Shown: positions 35,301 through 44,350 of the stretch, in pieces
How the letters are laid out: the number at the start of each line of letters is the position of its first letter
Numbering within the stretch: the stretch's first letter is position 1
Source: JANQRA01 sp035762545
GTDB lineage: Bacteria; Actinomycetota; Acidimicrobiia; Spongiisociales; ZC4RG35
Length of the DNA: 64,000 nt
Assembly: GCA_035762545.1 (NCBI GenBank)
Contig: DASTOM010000044.1
Location: forward strand, 62,001 to 126,000
Direction of reading: 5' to 3'
Position numbers and translations under genes: made by a program
Notes under the pieces: model-generated
Seen by the model: the letters and a program-made list of their open reading frames with translations, nothing else
Told to the model about the DNA's origin: nothing
Database searches by the model: none

Positions 35301-37037
35301 CTAACCGTCCTCTCCACTCACGGGCTCGGGCGGGTTCATCCCGTTGAGGTTGCCGGCCCTCAGGTAGGCGGCGATCAATTCGATGTCTGCCGGGTCGAGG
35401 ATCAGCCCGAACGCCGGCATCCGACCCGAGCCAAAACCGTTGAGACCGTAGGGCGTCTGCGCCTCGGATCCGTTGATGATGAAGTCGACCAGCAGGTCGG
35501 GATCCTCCTCGGTCTCGGGCGCATCACCGAACTGGACCTCGGGACGACCGTCCCACAACGCCGGGCCGAACCCTCCAGAGCCGGCCTCTTGGGTGAACGG
35601 AACACCTGCGGAGAACGCCGACGTGTGACAACGGGCACAGTTGCCGTTGAACAACGCCACCGCTCGCTCTGCCTCCTCCTCTGATGTTCCCATCGCCTCG
35701 GCGACACCCGGGATATCGATCTCCCAGAGACCATCCTGCTGTGCCTCGAGGAGGAATTCGAGACCGGCTTGCTGCTGCGGCGCGATTCGATCCCGGTTGT
35801 CGACGGCCACACCGATATTTATCGCCGTGGATTCGAGCCCACCTACCAAGCCTGTCGCGGTTTCCAGGTCAGGTACGCCGGTGACTGTCTCTGGATTGGT
35901 CGGATCGAGTGTGACTAGTTGGATCCCAGCCGGGATGGTCGCCACACTGGCTTCCCCGAATATGCCCGAGATCTGCGTCTCACCTACGTCGGAGATGCCG
36001 TCTCCGTCTGTGTCAGGCCTGTCATCGTCGATCGTGTCTTCCTCGAGGGCCAATTCGATGCCAGCGATCGAGAGCAACAAGATGGGGTCTTCGTCAGCAG
36101 CTGCCTCCAGCGCGGCCAGGCCTTCATCGACGAGTTCGGCGTCCGGAACTGCAGGGTCGAGCGTCACCGGATCGACTGCGACGAAGTAGTCGAATGCCTC
36201 TGCGGAGATCTCGGTGAGCTCCACCTCTGCGGCATCCGAGAGACCGTCGGCATCGGTGTCGATTCCCTCGTCCGCGCTGCGGAGCACTTCTACAGCTCGA
36301 TCGGTGAGCGGGTCGATGAACGCCCGGTCTTCCGGTGCCTGTGCGATCTCATGGACGACCTGGTCCTGGGTGATGATCGCAGCCTCCACCGTTGCGTCTG
36401 CGGTGGCGAGTCGGGCCAGCTGGTTGGTGATGACGCCGACGGTCTTGTCCACCGCCTGTTGTTGGGGGATCTGGATGCTGGCGAGGTAGGCGACGACGTC
36501 TTCGACCTGTTTCTCGTTCATCGGTCCACCGCCGGCGACGCCCCAAGCCGGCATCGGCGTGTTGCCACGGCCGTACGTGACCCAGAAGTTGACCTCGTCC
36601 TCGTTGTATCGGTAGAGGACGTCGTCGAGGGAGGGCGCAGCCCAGGAAACGGTCACGCCGGAACGCTGTTCCACGTACTGCGCCGAGCCACCGGACCCGA
36701 GCGGGCCGTGACACGAGAAGCACGCGAACTCCTCCACGATGTGCTCACCACGATCTATTTGCGCCTCGGAGAACTCCTCGACGAAGCCTTCCTGCCGGTT
36801 GGTCTCCCCGAGGAAATAGAGGGGCAAGGAAACGGCCAGGAAGGCGGAAAAGGCGATCGCCGCTTTCTGACCTCCCTCGAGACGCTTGGTCTCGAGCTGC
36901 TGGTCGTCGATCCCTGGTTTGAGGTTTGGCGCTACCTCCTCGGCGCCGCCTCGATTTCGCAATGCGGACACCAGCATCAGGCCGAGCCAGATGATGCCGG
37001 CGACGACGGCGATGACGATGATCACATCGGCGGTCAT
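35301..37037 (-). CDS. diheme c-type cytochrome with calcium-loop repeats
   Basis: This 578-residue protein has membrane helices at about residues 4-24 and 58-76. Two haem c sites follow: CFSCH (106-110) and CARCH (467-471). Between the haem domains are two thrombospondin-type-3-like calcium loops, IDTDADGLSD (259-268) and DTDGDGISD (342-350). It plays the part of QcrC or cytochrome f in the quinol:cytochrome c complex. The long calcium-loop insert is unusual for this role. The gene order places it after the Rieske gene. Confidence 0.82.
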   Translation of the reverse strand: MTADVIIVIAVVAGIIWLGLMLVSALRNRGGAEEVAPNLKPGIDDQQLETKRLEGGQKAAIAFSAFLAVSLPLYFLGETNRQEGFVEEFSEAQIDRGEHIVEEFACFSCHGPLGSGGSAQYVEQRSGVTVSWAAPSLDDVLYRYNEDEVNFWVTYGRGNTPMPAWGVAGGGPMNEKQVEDVVAYLASIQIPQQQAVDKTVGVITNQLARLATADATVEAAIITQDQVVHEIAQAPEDRAFIDPLTDRAVEVLRSADEGIDTDADGLSDAAEVELTEISAEAFDYFVAVDPVTLDPAVPDAELVDEGLAALEAAADEDPILLLSIAGIELALEEDTIDDDRPDTDGDGISDVGETQISGIFGEASVATIPAGIQLVTLDPTNPETVTGVPDLETATGLVGGLESTAINIGVAVDNRDRIAPQQQAGLEFLLEAQQDGLWEIDIPGVAEAMGTSEEEAERAVALFNGNCARCHTSAFSAGVPFTQEAGSGGFGPALWDGRPEVQFGDAPETEEDPDLLVDFIINGSEAQTPYGLNGFGSGRMPAFGLILDPADIELIAAYLRAGNLNGMNPPEPVSGEDG

Positions 37038-37059
37038 GGAGTCGACTCTCTGCTGACCA

Positions 37060-37923
37060 TCAGATGCAGCTCGGCCCCTGGGGATAGGCGACGCTGGGGT
37101 TTGGGGCGCGCGGTGTCTCGATGATCTCCCCTGTGCGGATCACGAACCGATCTCCGTTCCTGATCTCGACCACGAACCGGTCGAGATTGCGGGGTGCAGG
37201 CCCGGCGAAGTACTCACCGATCGAGTTGTACTTGGAGCCGTGGCAGGGACACTCGAAGCCGATGGAACTGGCGCACCATGGGACGCGACAGCCCAGATGC
37301 ACGCAACGTTGGAAGAGTGCCATCAGCCCTCCAGCCTCGACACTCCTGTCGGCGAACTGGACAGAGAGACTCTCGGGGGCCGGGACCACATACGCCCTCG
37401 CCTCAGGCACGAACACCGGCACGACCGACCCGTCGGGGTTCACGGTTTGTGCAAGGAGATCTTCGACCGGCCCGGCGTCGACGTCGGATCCGAACCCGCC
37501 GGTGAGCTTGGGCCAGAAGAAGGCCAATGAGTTGAGACCCATCAGGGCGAGAAACGAGCCGAACGTGGTGACGATGGCCCGGTTGAAGAATTGTCGTCTC
37601 GTGACCCCCGACTCTTCGGTGCTCACCTCGACGACACGTTGGGTCTCGACGACGGTGACACCGGCGGTGACCGGCACACGTTCCTCTGCAAGGTCTTCGA
37701 TCACGACTTCGGGTATCGGCTCGGGTTCGGGCTCCGACGTGGCGATGGGGGCGACGCGCACGCCGGCGAGTGAACGATCGGCGCGGCGGGTCTCCTCGGA
37801 AACCCCTGCGGTGGGGTCGGGGCGATCCGATCGGGATCGGCGGAACGCAATGGTGAAAGCACCTAACGCACCGAGGATTGCGAAGAAGCCGACGCCGACG
37901 AGGATCCAGTTGGTGAACGTCAT
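37060..37923 (-). CDS. qcrA: Rieske iron-sulfur protein of the cytochrome bc complex
   Basis: This 287-residue protein carries the [2Fe-2S] Rieske cluster. Ligands lie in CVHLGC (C207, H209) and CPCHG (C225, H228), with the disulfide cysteines C212 and C227. An N-terminal helix (5-26), an acidic spacer and a second helix (about 116-138) preceded by TRRQFF, a twin-arginine-like signal, give the actinobacterial multi-helix pattern. The ATG at 37923 overlaps the cytochrome b C-terminal gene as ATGA. Confidence 0.92.
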   Translation of the reverse strand: MTFTNWILVGVGFFAILGALGAFTIAFRRSRSDRPDPTAGVSEETRRADRSLAGVRVAPIATSEPEPEPIPEVVIEDLAEERVPVTAGVTVVETQRVVEVSTEESGVTRRQFFNRAIVTTFGSFLALMGLNSLAFFWPKLTGGFGSDVDAGPVEDLLAQTVNPDGSVVPVFVPEARAYVVPAPESLSVQFADRSVEAGGLMALFQRCVHLGCRVPWCASSIGFECPCHGSKYNSIGEYFAGPAPRNLDRFVVEIRNGDRFVIRTGEIIETPRAPNPSVAYPQGPSCI

Positions 37924-38999
37924 TCGAAGTGCACCCAGTCTTTCAAGTCGTCGAAGTAGACCCCATCCACCCACGGATAGGACCAGTTGAAGCCCTGGCC
38001 CCGGAAGAGGACGCCGATGATGGTCAGGGTCGCAGCCCCGGCCAGGAAGATCGAATAGAGCAGAATGGCGAACTTGCGATCACTCGGTCGGGTGGATGGG
38101 TTCTTGTCGACGTACGGGACCGCCATGAAGCCGATCAACCCGACGATGGTGGGCACGGTCACGCCGGCGATCTGGGGGTCGAAATAGCTGAGGAGCTCCT
38201 GGAGGCCGAGGAAGTACCAGGGTGCTTTGGAGGGGTTCGGGGTGGCGTTGAAGTTGGCCGGCTCCAGCAAGGGCGAGTGGATGATCACCGCCATGATGAT
38301 GAGCAGACCGGTGATGGCGAGCAGGGCCCCGAACTCCATCAACATCAGGTGAGGCCAGGTGTTGACCTTGTCGGTCGGCTCGGCTTTGACGTTCTGGATC
38401 GCCCGGGCCTTGACGACGGTTAACAGACGCTGGGTGCGGACACCTTCGGGCAGACCGGCCGGCGGCACTGACGGGCGCGGTGAGACCACCGACGCCACCT
38501 TCCCGTTCCCGGAACCGTTCGACGACCCGTTCGACTCCGGCTGAACCGTGTCCTCGACGTCCACCGCCGGGATCGGCTCGTCTTCGGTCTCGACTTCCTC
38601 TTCGGTGGCCTCGGCCACAGCCACCGCCCCCGTCTCCGCGATCATTTCCACGGGGCTTTCCGGGCTTGAAGCCACCATGGCGGCCGGGGATTCCTCGGGT
38701 TGGGCCGTCTCCGCCGTCTTGGGTTCCTCGGGGGCCACGTCCTGGGAGGTGTCGGCTTCGATCTCGGGGGTCTCGTCGGGAGCGTCCTCGTCGGGAACCT
38801 CCTCGACGGCATCTGCTGCGTCACCGGGACCTTCGGCGGTGGCTTCCTCGGCCGTTTCCGGCTCGGCGGCGTTCTGCGGCAGCTCGACGGGCGGCCCTTC
38901 GCCTTTCATCTCGGCGAGGACCTGTTCCACCGGCACACCCAAGGCCTTGGCCTTGGCTTCTGCCGATCTCCTCAACAGGTCTTCAGGGATCTCAACCAT
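37920..38999 (-). CDS. cytochrome b C-terminal subunit (subunit IV-like) with N-terminal module
   Basis: This 359-residue protein has a C-terminal half, with helices from about residue 217, that is the cytochrome b C-terminal domain: APWYFLGLQELLSYFDP is the PEWY-like quinol-site region. The first 33 residues (IPEDLLRRSAEAKAKALG...VEQVLAEM) form a short module also found at the start of the genes at 42531 and 43307. An Ala/Glu/Pro-rich linker of about 150 residues follows. It separates from the cytochrome b N-terminal gene as in b6f complexes, unlike the fused QcrB of most actinobacteria. Confidence 0.88.
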   Translation of the reverse strand: MVEIPEDLLRRSAEAKAKALGVPVEQVLAEMKGEGPPVELPQNAAEPETAEEATAEGPGDAADAVEEVPDEDAPDETPEIEADTSQDVAPEEPKTAETAQPEESPAAMVASSPESPVEMIAETGAVAVAEATEEEVETEDEPIPAVDVEDTVQPESNGSSNGSGNGKVASVVSPRPSVPPAGLPEGVRTQRLLTVVKARAIQNVKAEPTDKVNTWPHLMLMEFGALLAITGLLIIMAVIIHSPLLEPANFNATPNPSKAPWYFLGLQELLSYFDPQIAGVTVPTIVGLIGFMAVPYVDKNPSTRPSDRKFAILLYSIFLAGAATLTIIGVLFRGQGFNWSYPWVDGVYFDDLKDWVHFE

Positions 39000-39008
39000 T
39001 AGTGACTC

Positions 39009-39785
39009 CTAGAGCGGCCCCGAGATGCCGCCGTCCTTGCGGACCCTCCAGAAATGGACGGCCATGAACAGAACGATGATGAACGGGAATGCGAGAACGT
39101 GCAGGACGTAGAAGCGGAGCAAGGTTGCCGCACTGACCTCGACCCCGGCGAGCAGGGCGAACTTGACCTGTTCTCCGACGACGGGAACGAACCCCGCCAT
39201 GTTGGTGCCCACTGTGACGGCCCATAGTGCCAGCTGGTCCCAGGGCAGCAGGTAGCCGGAGAAGGACAACAGCAGGGTCAGCAGGAGGAGGATGACCCCG
39301 ACCACCCAGTTGAACTCTCGTGGCGGCTTGTAGGCCCCGTGATAGAAGACCCGGCTCATGTGGAGGAACACCGACAACACCATCAGGTGGGCCCCCCAAC
39401 GATGCAGGTTGCGCACCAGCGAGCCAAACGCCACGTTCGTCGAGAGTGCCTCGATGTCGGAGTAGGCGAGCTCGGCGGTGGGGGTGTAATAGAACATGAG
39501 GAAGATGCCGGTGATCGTCAGCAGGATGAAGAGGAAGAAGCTGAGGCCACCCAGACAGAGCGTGTAGGAGAGCTTGACACCGTGCCGCTTCACCTTCACC
39601 GGGTGCAGGTGATAGAGCACGTTGTTCATCACGACGTATGACCGGTTGCGGGGGCTGTCGGAGTAGCCCTGCTTGAAGGGCGAGCCCGGTCGCATGATCG
39701 ACTCGGTGACCTGGTTGTTCCAGAGCTTGTCAGTGCCCTCTTTGATCCGGTCTTTGAGCCCGACCTTGTCGTTGCCGTTGGCCAT
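39009..39785 (-). CDS. cytochrome b N-terminal subunit (b6-like)
   Basis: This 258-residue protein has four helices and the two haem b pairs. The His residues lie in HRWGAHLMVLSVFLH (second helix) and HVLAFPFIIVLFMAVHFWR (fourth helix). The cytoplasmic N-terminus of about 70 residues is longer than in b6. It is followed after 9 bp by the separate C-terminal subunit. Together they form the quinol-oxidising core. Confidence 0.93.
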   Translation of the reverse strand: MANGNDKVGLKDRIKEGTDKLWNNQVTESIMRPGSPFKQGYSDSPRNRSYVVMNNVLYHLHPVKVKRHGVKLSYTLCLGGLSFFLFILLTITGIFLMFYYTPTAELAYSDIEALSTNVAFGSLVRNLHRWGAHLMVLSVFLHMSRVFYHGAYKPPREFNWVVGVILLLLTLLLSFSGYLLPWDQLALWAVTVGTNMAGFVPVVGEQVKFALLAGVEVSAATLLRFYVLHVLAFPFIIVLFMAVHFWRVRKDGGISGPL

Positions 39786-39801
39786 GAGCCTCTACGTCTC
39801 C

Positions 39802-40251
39802 CTACCAGCGCATTCCATACGAGTAACCGTTCTTGAAGTCTCGCTGCCCGGTGTCGAAGTCCCATGGACGGCGATCGAGACCGAGTTCCGCGGCCTGGTC
39901 GGCGAGCGATCCTTCGAACTTGCCCAACGATATGACACCGGTCGGGCAACGATCAATACAGAGGGCGCACCGGGTGCACTCGTCCTCGTCGACGATGAAG
40001 AAGCCGAAGTTCTGCTCGTCCTCTTCGGGATGGTCGACATTGACCCCTTCGGTGATCGCGTCGAGCGACAGATAGTGGATGCACTTCCAGGGGCAGATGT
40101 CGACACAGCCTTCGCAGAGGATGCATTCCGACTGGTCGATGTGGAGGAACTGCTTGGGGCGGAGTTTGTCGGTGAAGTAGTCACCCTCGACGAGTGCGAG
40201 CTGGTAATCGTCCCTGATCGGCGGGGTCTCATCGACGACACCTTTGGGCAT
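39802..40251 (-). CDS. two-cluster 4Fe-4S ferredoxin in the bc operon
   Basis: This 149-residue protein has two four-Cys motifs, CILCEGCVDICP and CTRCALCIDRCP, for two [4Fe-4S] clusters. It has an acidic linker and a C-terminal WDFDTGQRDF region. The start at 40251 overlaps the upstream membrane-protein gene by 1 bp, and it is 16 bp from the cytochrome b gene. A ferredoxin inside a quinol:cytochrome c operon is not standard and suggests an extra electron route. Confidence 0.85.
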   Translation of the reverse strand: MPKGVVDETPPIRDDYQLALVEGDYFTDKLRPKQFLHIDQSECILCEGCVDICPWKCIHYLSLDAITEGVNVDHPEEDEQNFGFFIVDEDECTRCALCIDRCPTGVISLGKFEGSLADQAAELGLDRRPWDFDTGQRDFKNGYSYGMRW

Positions 40252-40922
40252 CAGCTTCCCTTCACCAGAGGTCGACCATACGGGGAAGTCTTCTCGACGG
40301 GGGCGGCACTGGCCGGGCGCCCTTCCTTGATCTTCTGGATCTGGAGGCCGAGCACCACGGCGACACCGAGCATGACGAGGTGATAGCCCATCGAGATCGA
40401 GTCTTTGACCACAGCCCAGCTGATCTCGACGGTGTTGCCCAGAACCAGGATCGCCGGGATGACCACGGCCACTTTCTGGGAGGACCAGTCGAGGTCGGTC
40501 TGCGCGTAATTGAGCCACTCGGAGGGGACCATTCCGAAGAAGAAGACGAGGGCGAGCCAGGCGATCATGCCCGCAACCGTTGCCCGGGCCCAGGTCATCT
40601 TCTGGTTGAGCACCCACAGGAACGTGGCCCCGACCAGGGCGATCGTGGTTGCTCCAAGGACGATCAGATACCCGATCCCTTTCCAGAACTTGCCCCGTGG
40701 CCACCAGTTCAGGTAGTCGACCACTACTGGCATTTCGACGCCGTCGACAGTCTGGGTCAGGGGTATGGAGGACCAGTGGATCCAGATCACTCCGAGGACG
40801 AGCCCCAGCAGACCTGCGATCAGCATTCCGGAGCCGATCAGCTTGCGCCGGGCGTCACTCAATTCTCCGAGGCGGTACATCTTCTGCTCAGTCCTGCTGA
40901 CCCATGGAAAGGCGTTTGCCAA
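40251..40922 (-). CDS. membrane protein leading the bc operon, unknown
   Basis: This 223-residue protein has about five predicted helices: 29-48, 83-105, 115-134, 149-166 and 178-196. I recognise no family. It has only two His residues, both in or near helices (WIHWSS and YHLVML), so haem binding by it alone is not evident. It is the first gene of the operon, coupled to the ferredoxin gene by a 1-bp overlap. It could be a membrane anchor for the ferredoxin. Confidence 0.65.
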   Translation of the reverse strand: MANAFPWVSRTEQKMYRLGELSDARRKLIGSGMLIAGLLGLVLGVIWIHWSSIPLTQTVDGVEMPVVVDYLNWWPRGKFWKGIGYLIVLGATTIALVGATFLWVLNQKMTWARATVAGMIAWLALVFFFGMVPSEWLNYAQTDLDWSSQKVAVVIPAILVLGNTVEISWAVVKDSISMGYHLVMLGVAVVLGLQIQKIKEGRPASAAPVEKTSPYGRPLVKGS

Positions 40923-41062
40923 TGCGTTTCTACCACAGGTGAGGTCTCCGGACAGAACCAGCCGGGGGCATTCCCGCCTCCCCGCCGGCGAGCGGTAACA
41001 CGAATTTGGGCTCTGGTCGGCCGAGACCCCTCACGATGCTGTGATCGAAGACCCTTCTAGTT

Positions 41063-42538
41063 ATGCTCCCGCCGTCTCAGCTCGCGCGAGGAAGACGGTT
41101 GGCCGACACCCAAACTGCTGACATTCGAGCCCTGCTCGGCGGTGGGTCCGACGAGGACCGCATCGCCGCGACCCACTTCATAGTGGGAGCGATCTTCTTG
41201 GTGGTCGGAGGGCTCCTTCAGCTTCTCGCCCTGTTCGCCGTGCGCTTCGGCGACCTCTTCCCGGTGTCGTTCGGCCGAATCGAACCTGCGGCCAACCTCC
41301 TACTGATGATCGGGTTTGCCGCCGTGTCACTATTCGGAGGCGTCTACTACGTCCTGCCCCGCCTCACCGGCACCCACCTCGAGCGTCGGTCATTCGCCGG
41401 TCTCGGGTTGGCAGGGATGAGTGGCCTCTCCGTCCTCGGCGTCCTGGCAATCTTCTTCGGGTTCGGCGACGGCAGCCAGCCGTTGGGCCTCCCCTGGTGG
41501 CTCGATGTCCCCCTCGCCCTGGTCCTGTTCCTCCCTGCCCTGGTGACGATTTCCACGATCCGCAACCGAACCGAGGAGCGAAGCTTCGTCACACTCTGGT
41601 TCGTCATCGGCGGAGTGACCTGGCTGCCGTTGCTCTACGTCGCCTACCTCGTCACCGAACTGCCGTGGGTCTCCTCGGTGACCTATGCCTATGCCGAGGT
41701 CTTCTTCTCAGCCGGCTTCGTCACGATGTTCCTGATCACGGTGGGAAGCGGTCTCGTCTACTACACCATGGTCAAGGAACTCGACGTCCCCCTCGCCAGC
41801 CGTCAGCTGGCGCTGGTCGGTTTCTGGTCGCTCGGGTTCGCCGCCGGTTGGTGGGGAGCAGCCCAACTGCTCTTCGGTCCCGGCCCGACCTGGGTGGCCG
41901 GCGTGGCTGCCGCCCTCGGTCTCGCCTGGCCGATCGGCGCCCTGGCCAACGCAGCCAACGTCTCCCTCTCGCTCGACGGAGCCTGGGACGAAGTTGGCGA
42001 GAAGCCGGCGGTGCTGTCCGGGGTGCTCGGTCTATATCTGGCCGTCGGTGTGGGGATCGTGGCCGCCCTCGCCGGTTTCCGCTCGGTGGGCTCGGTCACC
42101 TCGCTCACCTCCTTCTGGGAGGCCATTGAATACGTGGCCATCACCGGCGTCGGGACACTGCTGGTCTCGAGCGTGGTTTTCGGGGCACTCCCCCGCGTGC
42201 TGGGACGGGAGCTGGAGACCGTGGCCAAGGCGCGTCGTTTCCAACGACTGACCATCGCCGGGTCGGTGGGGCTCTTGATCTCGCTTGGGGCGGCCGGGAT
42301 CCTCTCCGGCTTCTCGTGGATCGCCGGGTCCAACTCGGGGACGTACGTCGACGCCGGAGAAGGGTGGGGCGCGGGCCTCGGCGCCACCTACGACACTCTC
42401 GTGCTGATCGCCCTGATATTCGGGGCCGTCCTGTTTCTCGGTGTCGTCGGGTATGCCTCGATCGTCCTGGGAACACTGGCCAGGGGCCGAGCGATCCCCC
42501 AAGAAGTCCTGGTCGACAAGGTGAGCGACGATGAGTGA
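41063..42538 (+). CDS. CcoN-like (cbb3 oxidase subunit I) protein lacking metal-ligand histidines
   Basis: This 491-residue protein has about 12 helices and clear likeness to cbb3 oxidase subunit I. The stretch FGRIEPAAN matches the family GRLRPLHTN, and GLVYYTMVKELDVPLASRQL matches the loop after the copper-site helix. However, the low-spin haem His is Ala (position 77), and the His-Asn, His-His and His-x-His ligand sites near 211, 268 and 360 are also lost. Only two His remain, at 38 and 105, neither at a ligand position. It therefore cannot reduce oxygen in the usual way. It overlaps the next cytochrome gene by 8 bp and is divergent from the bc operon. Confidence 0.78.
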   Translation: MLPPSQLARGRRLADTQTADIRALLGGGSDEDRIAATHFIVGAIFLVVGGLLQLLALFAVRFGDLFPVSFGRIEPAANLLLMIGFAAVSLFGGVYYVLPRLTGTHLERRSFAGLGLAGMSGLSVLGVLAIFFGFGDGSQPLGLPWWLDVPLALVLFLPALVTISTIRNRTEERSFVTLWFVIGGVTWLPLLYVAYLVTELPWVSSVTYAYAEVFFSAGFVTMFLITVGSGLVYYTMVKELDVPLASRQLALVGFWSLGFAAGWWGAAQLLFGPGPTWVAGVAAALGLAWPIGALANAANVSLSLDGAWDEVGEKPAVLSGVLGLYLAVGVGIVAALAGFRSVGSVTSLTSFWEAIEYVAITGVGTLLVSSVVFGALPRVLGRELETVAKARRFQRLTIAGSVGLLISLGAAGILSGFSWIAGSNSGTYVDAGEGWGAGLGATYDTLVLIALIFGAVLFLGVVGYASIVLGTLARGRAIPQEVLVDKVSDDE

Positions 42539-43310
42539 TCTGGCTACCGCCGCTGCTGCGATGGGTCTTCCCGAGGCCTTGGTGGAACGTTCGGTCCACG
42601 CCCGGGCGGCGGCGACCGGCGCATCGGTCGACGACCTACTCACCGAGTGGTCCGGAGGCGACGCCGCCCCGGTGGCCACACCACCACCCGCAGCCGAAGA
42701 CGAGCCAGCAGCAACTCCCGCCGAGACACCCCCCGCCCCCCAGTCGACTCCGGAAGCGCCGGCAGAGATCGTCGTCGACGTCCCCCAACAACCGTCACCG
42801 GCATCGGTCGCGGCGGCGACCGGCCCCTACAAACCGCCGGTCCTGGTCGGTGCCAGGGACAACCCGATGACCGTCCTCGCCGGTGTCGTCGGCTTGTTCT
42901 TCATCGTGGTCATGGTTGCCATCGTCGGTCCCTCGATCCCCGTCGACTCCCCCGGCGCCCGCTCATCCGACCTCCCATACTCCGAGGCAGCGCTCGAAGG
43001 GAAGGGAGTGTTTCAATCGATCGGATGCGCCGCGTGTCACACCCAGATGGTGCGACCTGTTGTCGCCGACGTCGGGCTTGGAGCCGTGACCCTCAATGAC
43101 TCCAACCAGGTCCTCGGAGCGAGACGGTTTGGGCCGGATCTGTCCGATGTCGGCTCCCGGCTCACCTCGGCACAGCTCGAGGCGACGGTCTCAGGACTCG
43201 GCGACCACCCTTCCCTCACCCTCGGCCCAGAAGATCTCGATGACCTTGTGTCATACCTTTCGGAGTCGGTGACTTCGGTCGCATCAGCCGCCGAGGAGGC
43301 GGAGTCGTGA
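42531..43310 (+). CDS. CcoO-like monohaem cytochrome c with N-terminal module
   Basis: This 259-residue protein has an N-terminal module at residues 1-45 (MGLPEALVERSVHARAA...), a Pro/Ala/Glu linker, one helix at about 114-134, and a haem c site CAACH (166-170) followed by TQMVRPVVADVG as in CcoO. Residues after the haem (RRFGPDLSDVG) also match CcoO. It overlaps the genes on both sides. It likely takes electrons on the outer face of the membrane, with the module in the cytoplasm. Confidence 0.83.
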   Translation: MSDLATAAAAMGLPEALVERSVHARAAATGASVDDLLTEWSGGDAAPVATPPPAAEDEPAATPAETPPAPQSTPEAPAEIVVDVPQQPSPASVAAATGPYKPPVLVGARDNPMTVLAGVVGLFFIVVMVAIVGPSIPVDSPGARSSDLPYSEAALEGKGVFQSIGCAACHTQMVRPVVADVGLGAVTLNDSNQVLGARRFGPDLSDVGSRLTSAQLEATVSGLGDHPSLTLGPEDLDDLVSYLSESVTSVASAAEEAES

Positions 43311-44350
43311 GCCTGAGTGGTGCCGCCGCCGCATTGGGACTCCCCGAGGCCCTCGTGCAGAGATCGGCCGAAGCCCGTGCTGCCGAGACCGGCCAGAGCG
43401 TCGAAGACATCCTGGCTGCCTGGGCCGGAGGAGAGGCCGGGCCGACTCCGGCTGCTTCCCCAGCACCCGAGCCTGCGGCCATGGAGGAAGGTCCCGCCGA
43501 AGCTGACTCAACCGAGCCCGCACCGACGCCCGAACCCGCACCGGTCGCGGTAGTTGCCGACACTCCAGCCACGCCGACGACGACCCCATCCCGTGCACCT
43601 GTGCCAGCTGAAGTGAGCGTGTCAGAGGCGGCTCATCTCCCCGAGGTGGTGACGGTTCCAACGGCGGGTATCAGGGAGCGCACCAACTTCATCACCCCCA
43701 GATGGCTGTCTGCTCTGATGTTGATCGTTCCCATATTCGCCCTCTTCGCGTTGGGCGGGTCGTCGACCGGAGAGTGCGGCGAAGCGACCGAGTTGACCAC
43801 GGACGTCATCACCGGTGACATCGTCAACTGCGACGGGTCTGAGTTCACCGGTGGTGGCGCCGGGGGCGGTGCCACCGATTTCATCGCTCTTGGTGGCGAC
43901 CTGTACACGGGTTCGGTCACCGCAGCCGCCAACTGTGCGGGTTGTCACGGCGCCAACGGCCAGGGGAGCGCAGCGTTCCCTGCCCTAACCGGAGTCCTCA
44001 CCACCTTCGGGGCATGTGCCGACCACATCGAATGGGTGCGGTTGGGATCAGACGGTTTCCGCTCGGAGGGCAGAGAGACCTATGGCGACACCAACAAGCC
44101 GGTGAGTGGCGGGATGCCGGGGCACGCCAGCCTGACCGATGAGCAGCTCGCATCCGTCGTTGCCTTCGAGCGGGTCCGATTCGGGGGCCAGCCCCAGGAT
44201 GAGGCGCTGGTCGATTGTGGACTGGTCGAAGCCGAGGGCGAGGAGGGTGGCGAAGGCGAGGGAGAGACGCCTCCCCTGGAAGGCGGGGAGACACCACCCA
44301 CTGAAACCACCGTCCCGGCCGAAGAAGCTTCGGCCGCGCACGCCGGCTAG
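43307..44350 (+). CDS. monohaem cytochrome c with N-terminal module (CcoP-position)
   Basis: This 347-residue protein opens with the same module (GLPEALVQRSAEARAAETG..., residues 11-40). After a linker it has a helix at about 133-150 and a haem c site CAGCH at 210-214 with the usual GANGQG and a distal Met candidate in GGMPGH. Extra cysteines (157, 175 and one near the end) may form disulfides. The C-terminus is Glu/Pro-rich. It is the third gene of the CcoN-like operon, in the place of CcoP. Confidence 0.8.
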   Translation: MSLSGAAAALGLPEALVQRSAEARAAETGQSVEDILAAWAGGEAGPTPAASPAPEPAAMEEGPAEADSTEPAPTPEPAPVAVVADTPATPTTTPSRAPVPAEVSVSEAAHLPEVVTVPTAGIRERTNFITPRWLSALMLIVPIFALFALGGSSTGECGEATELTTDVITGDIVNCDGSEFTGGGAGGGATDFIALGGDLYTGSVTAAANCAGCHGANGQGSAAFPALTGVLTTFGACADHIEWVRLGSDGFRSEGRETYGDTNKPVSGGMPGHASLTDEQLASVVAFERVRFGGQPQDEALVDCGLVEAEGEEGGEGEGETPPLEGGETPPTETTVPAEEASAAHAG

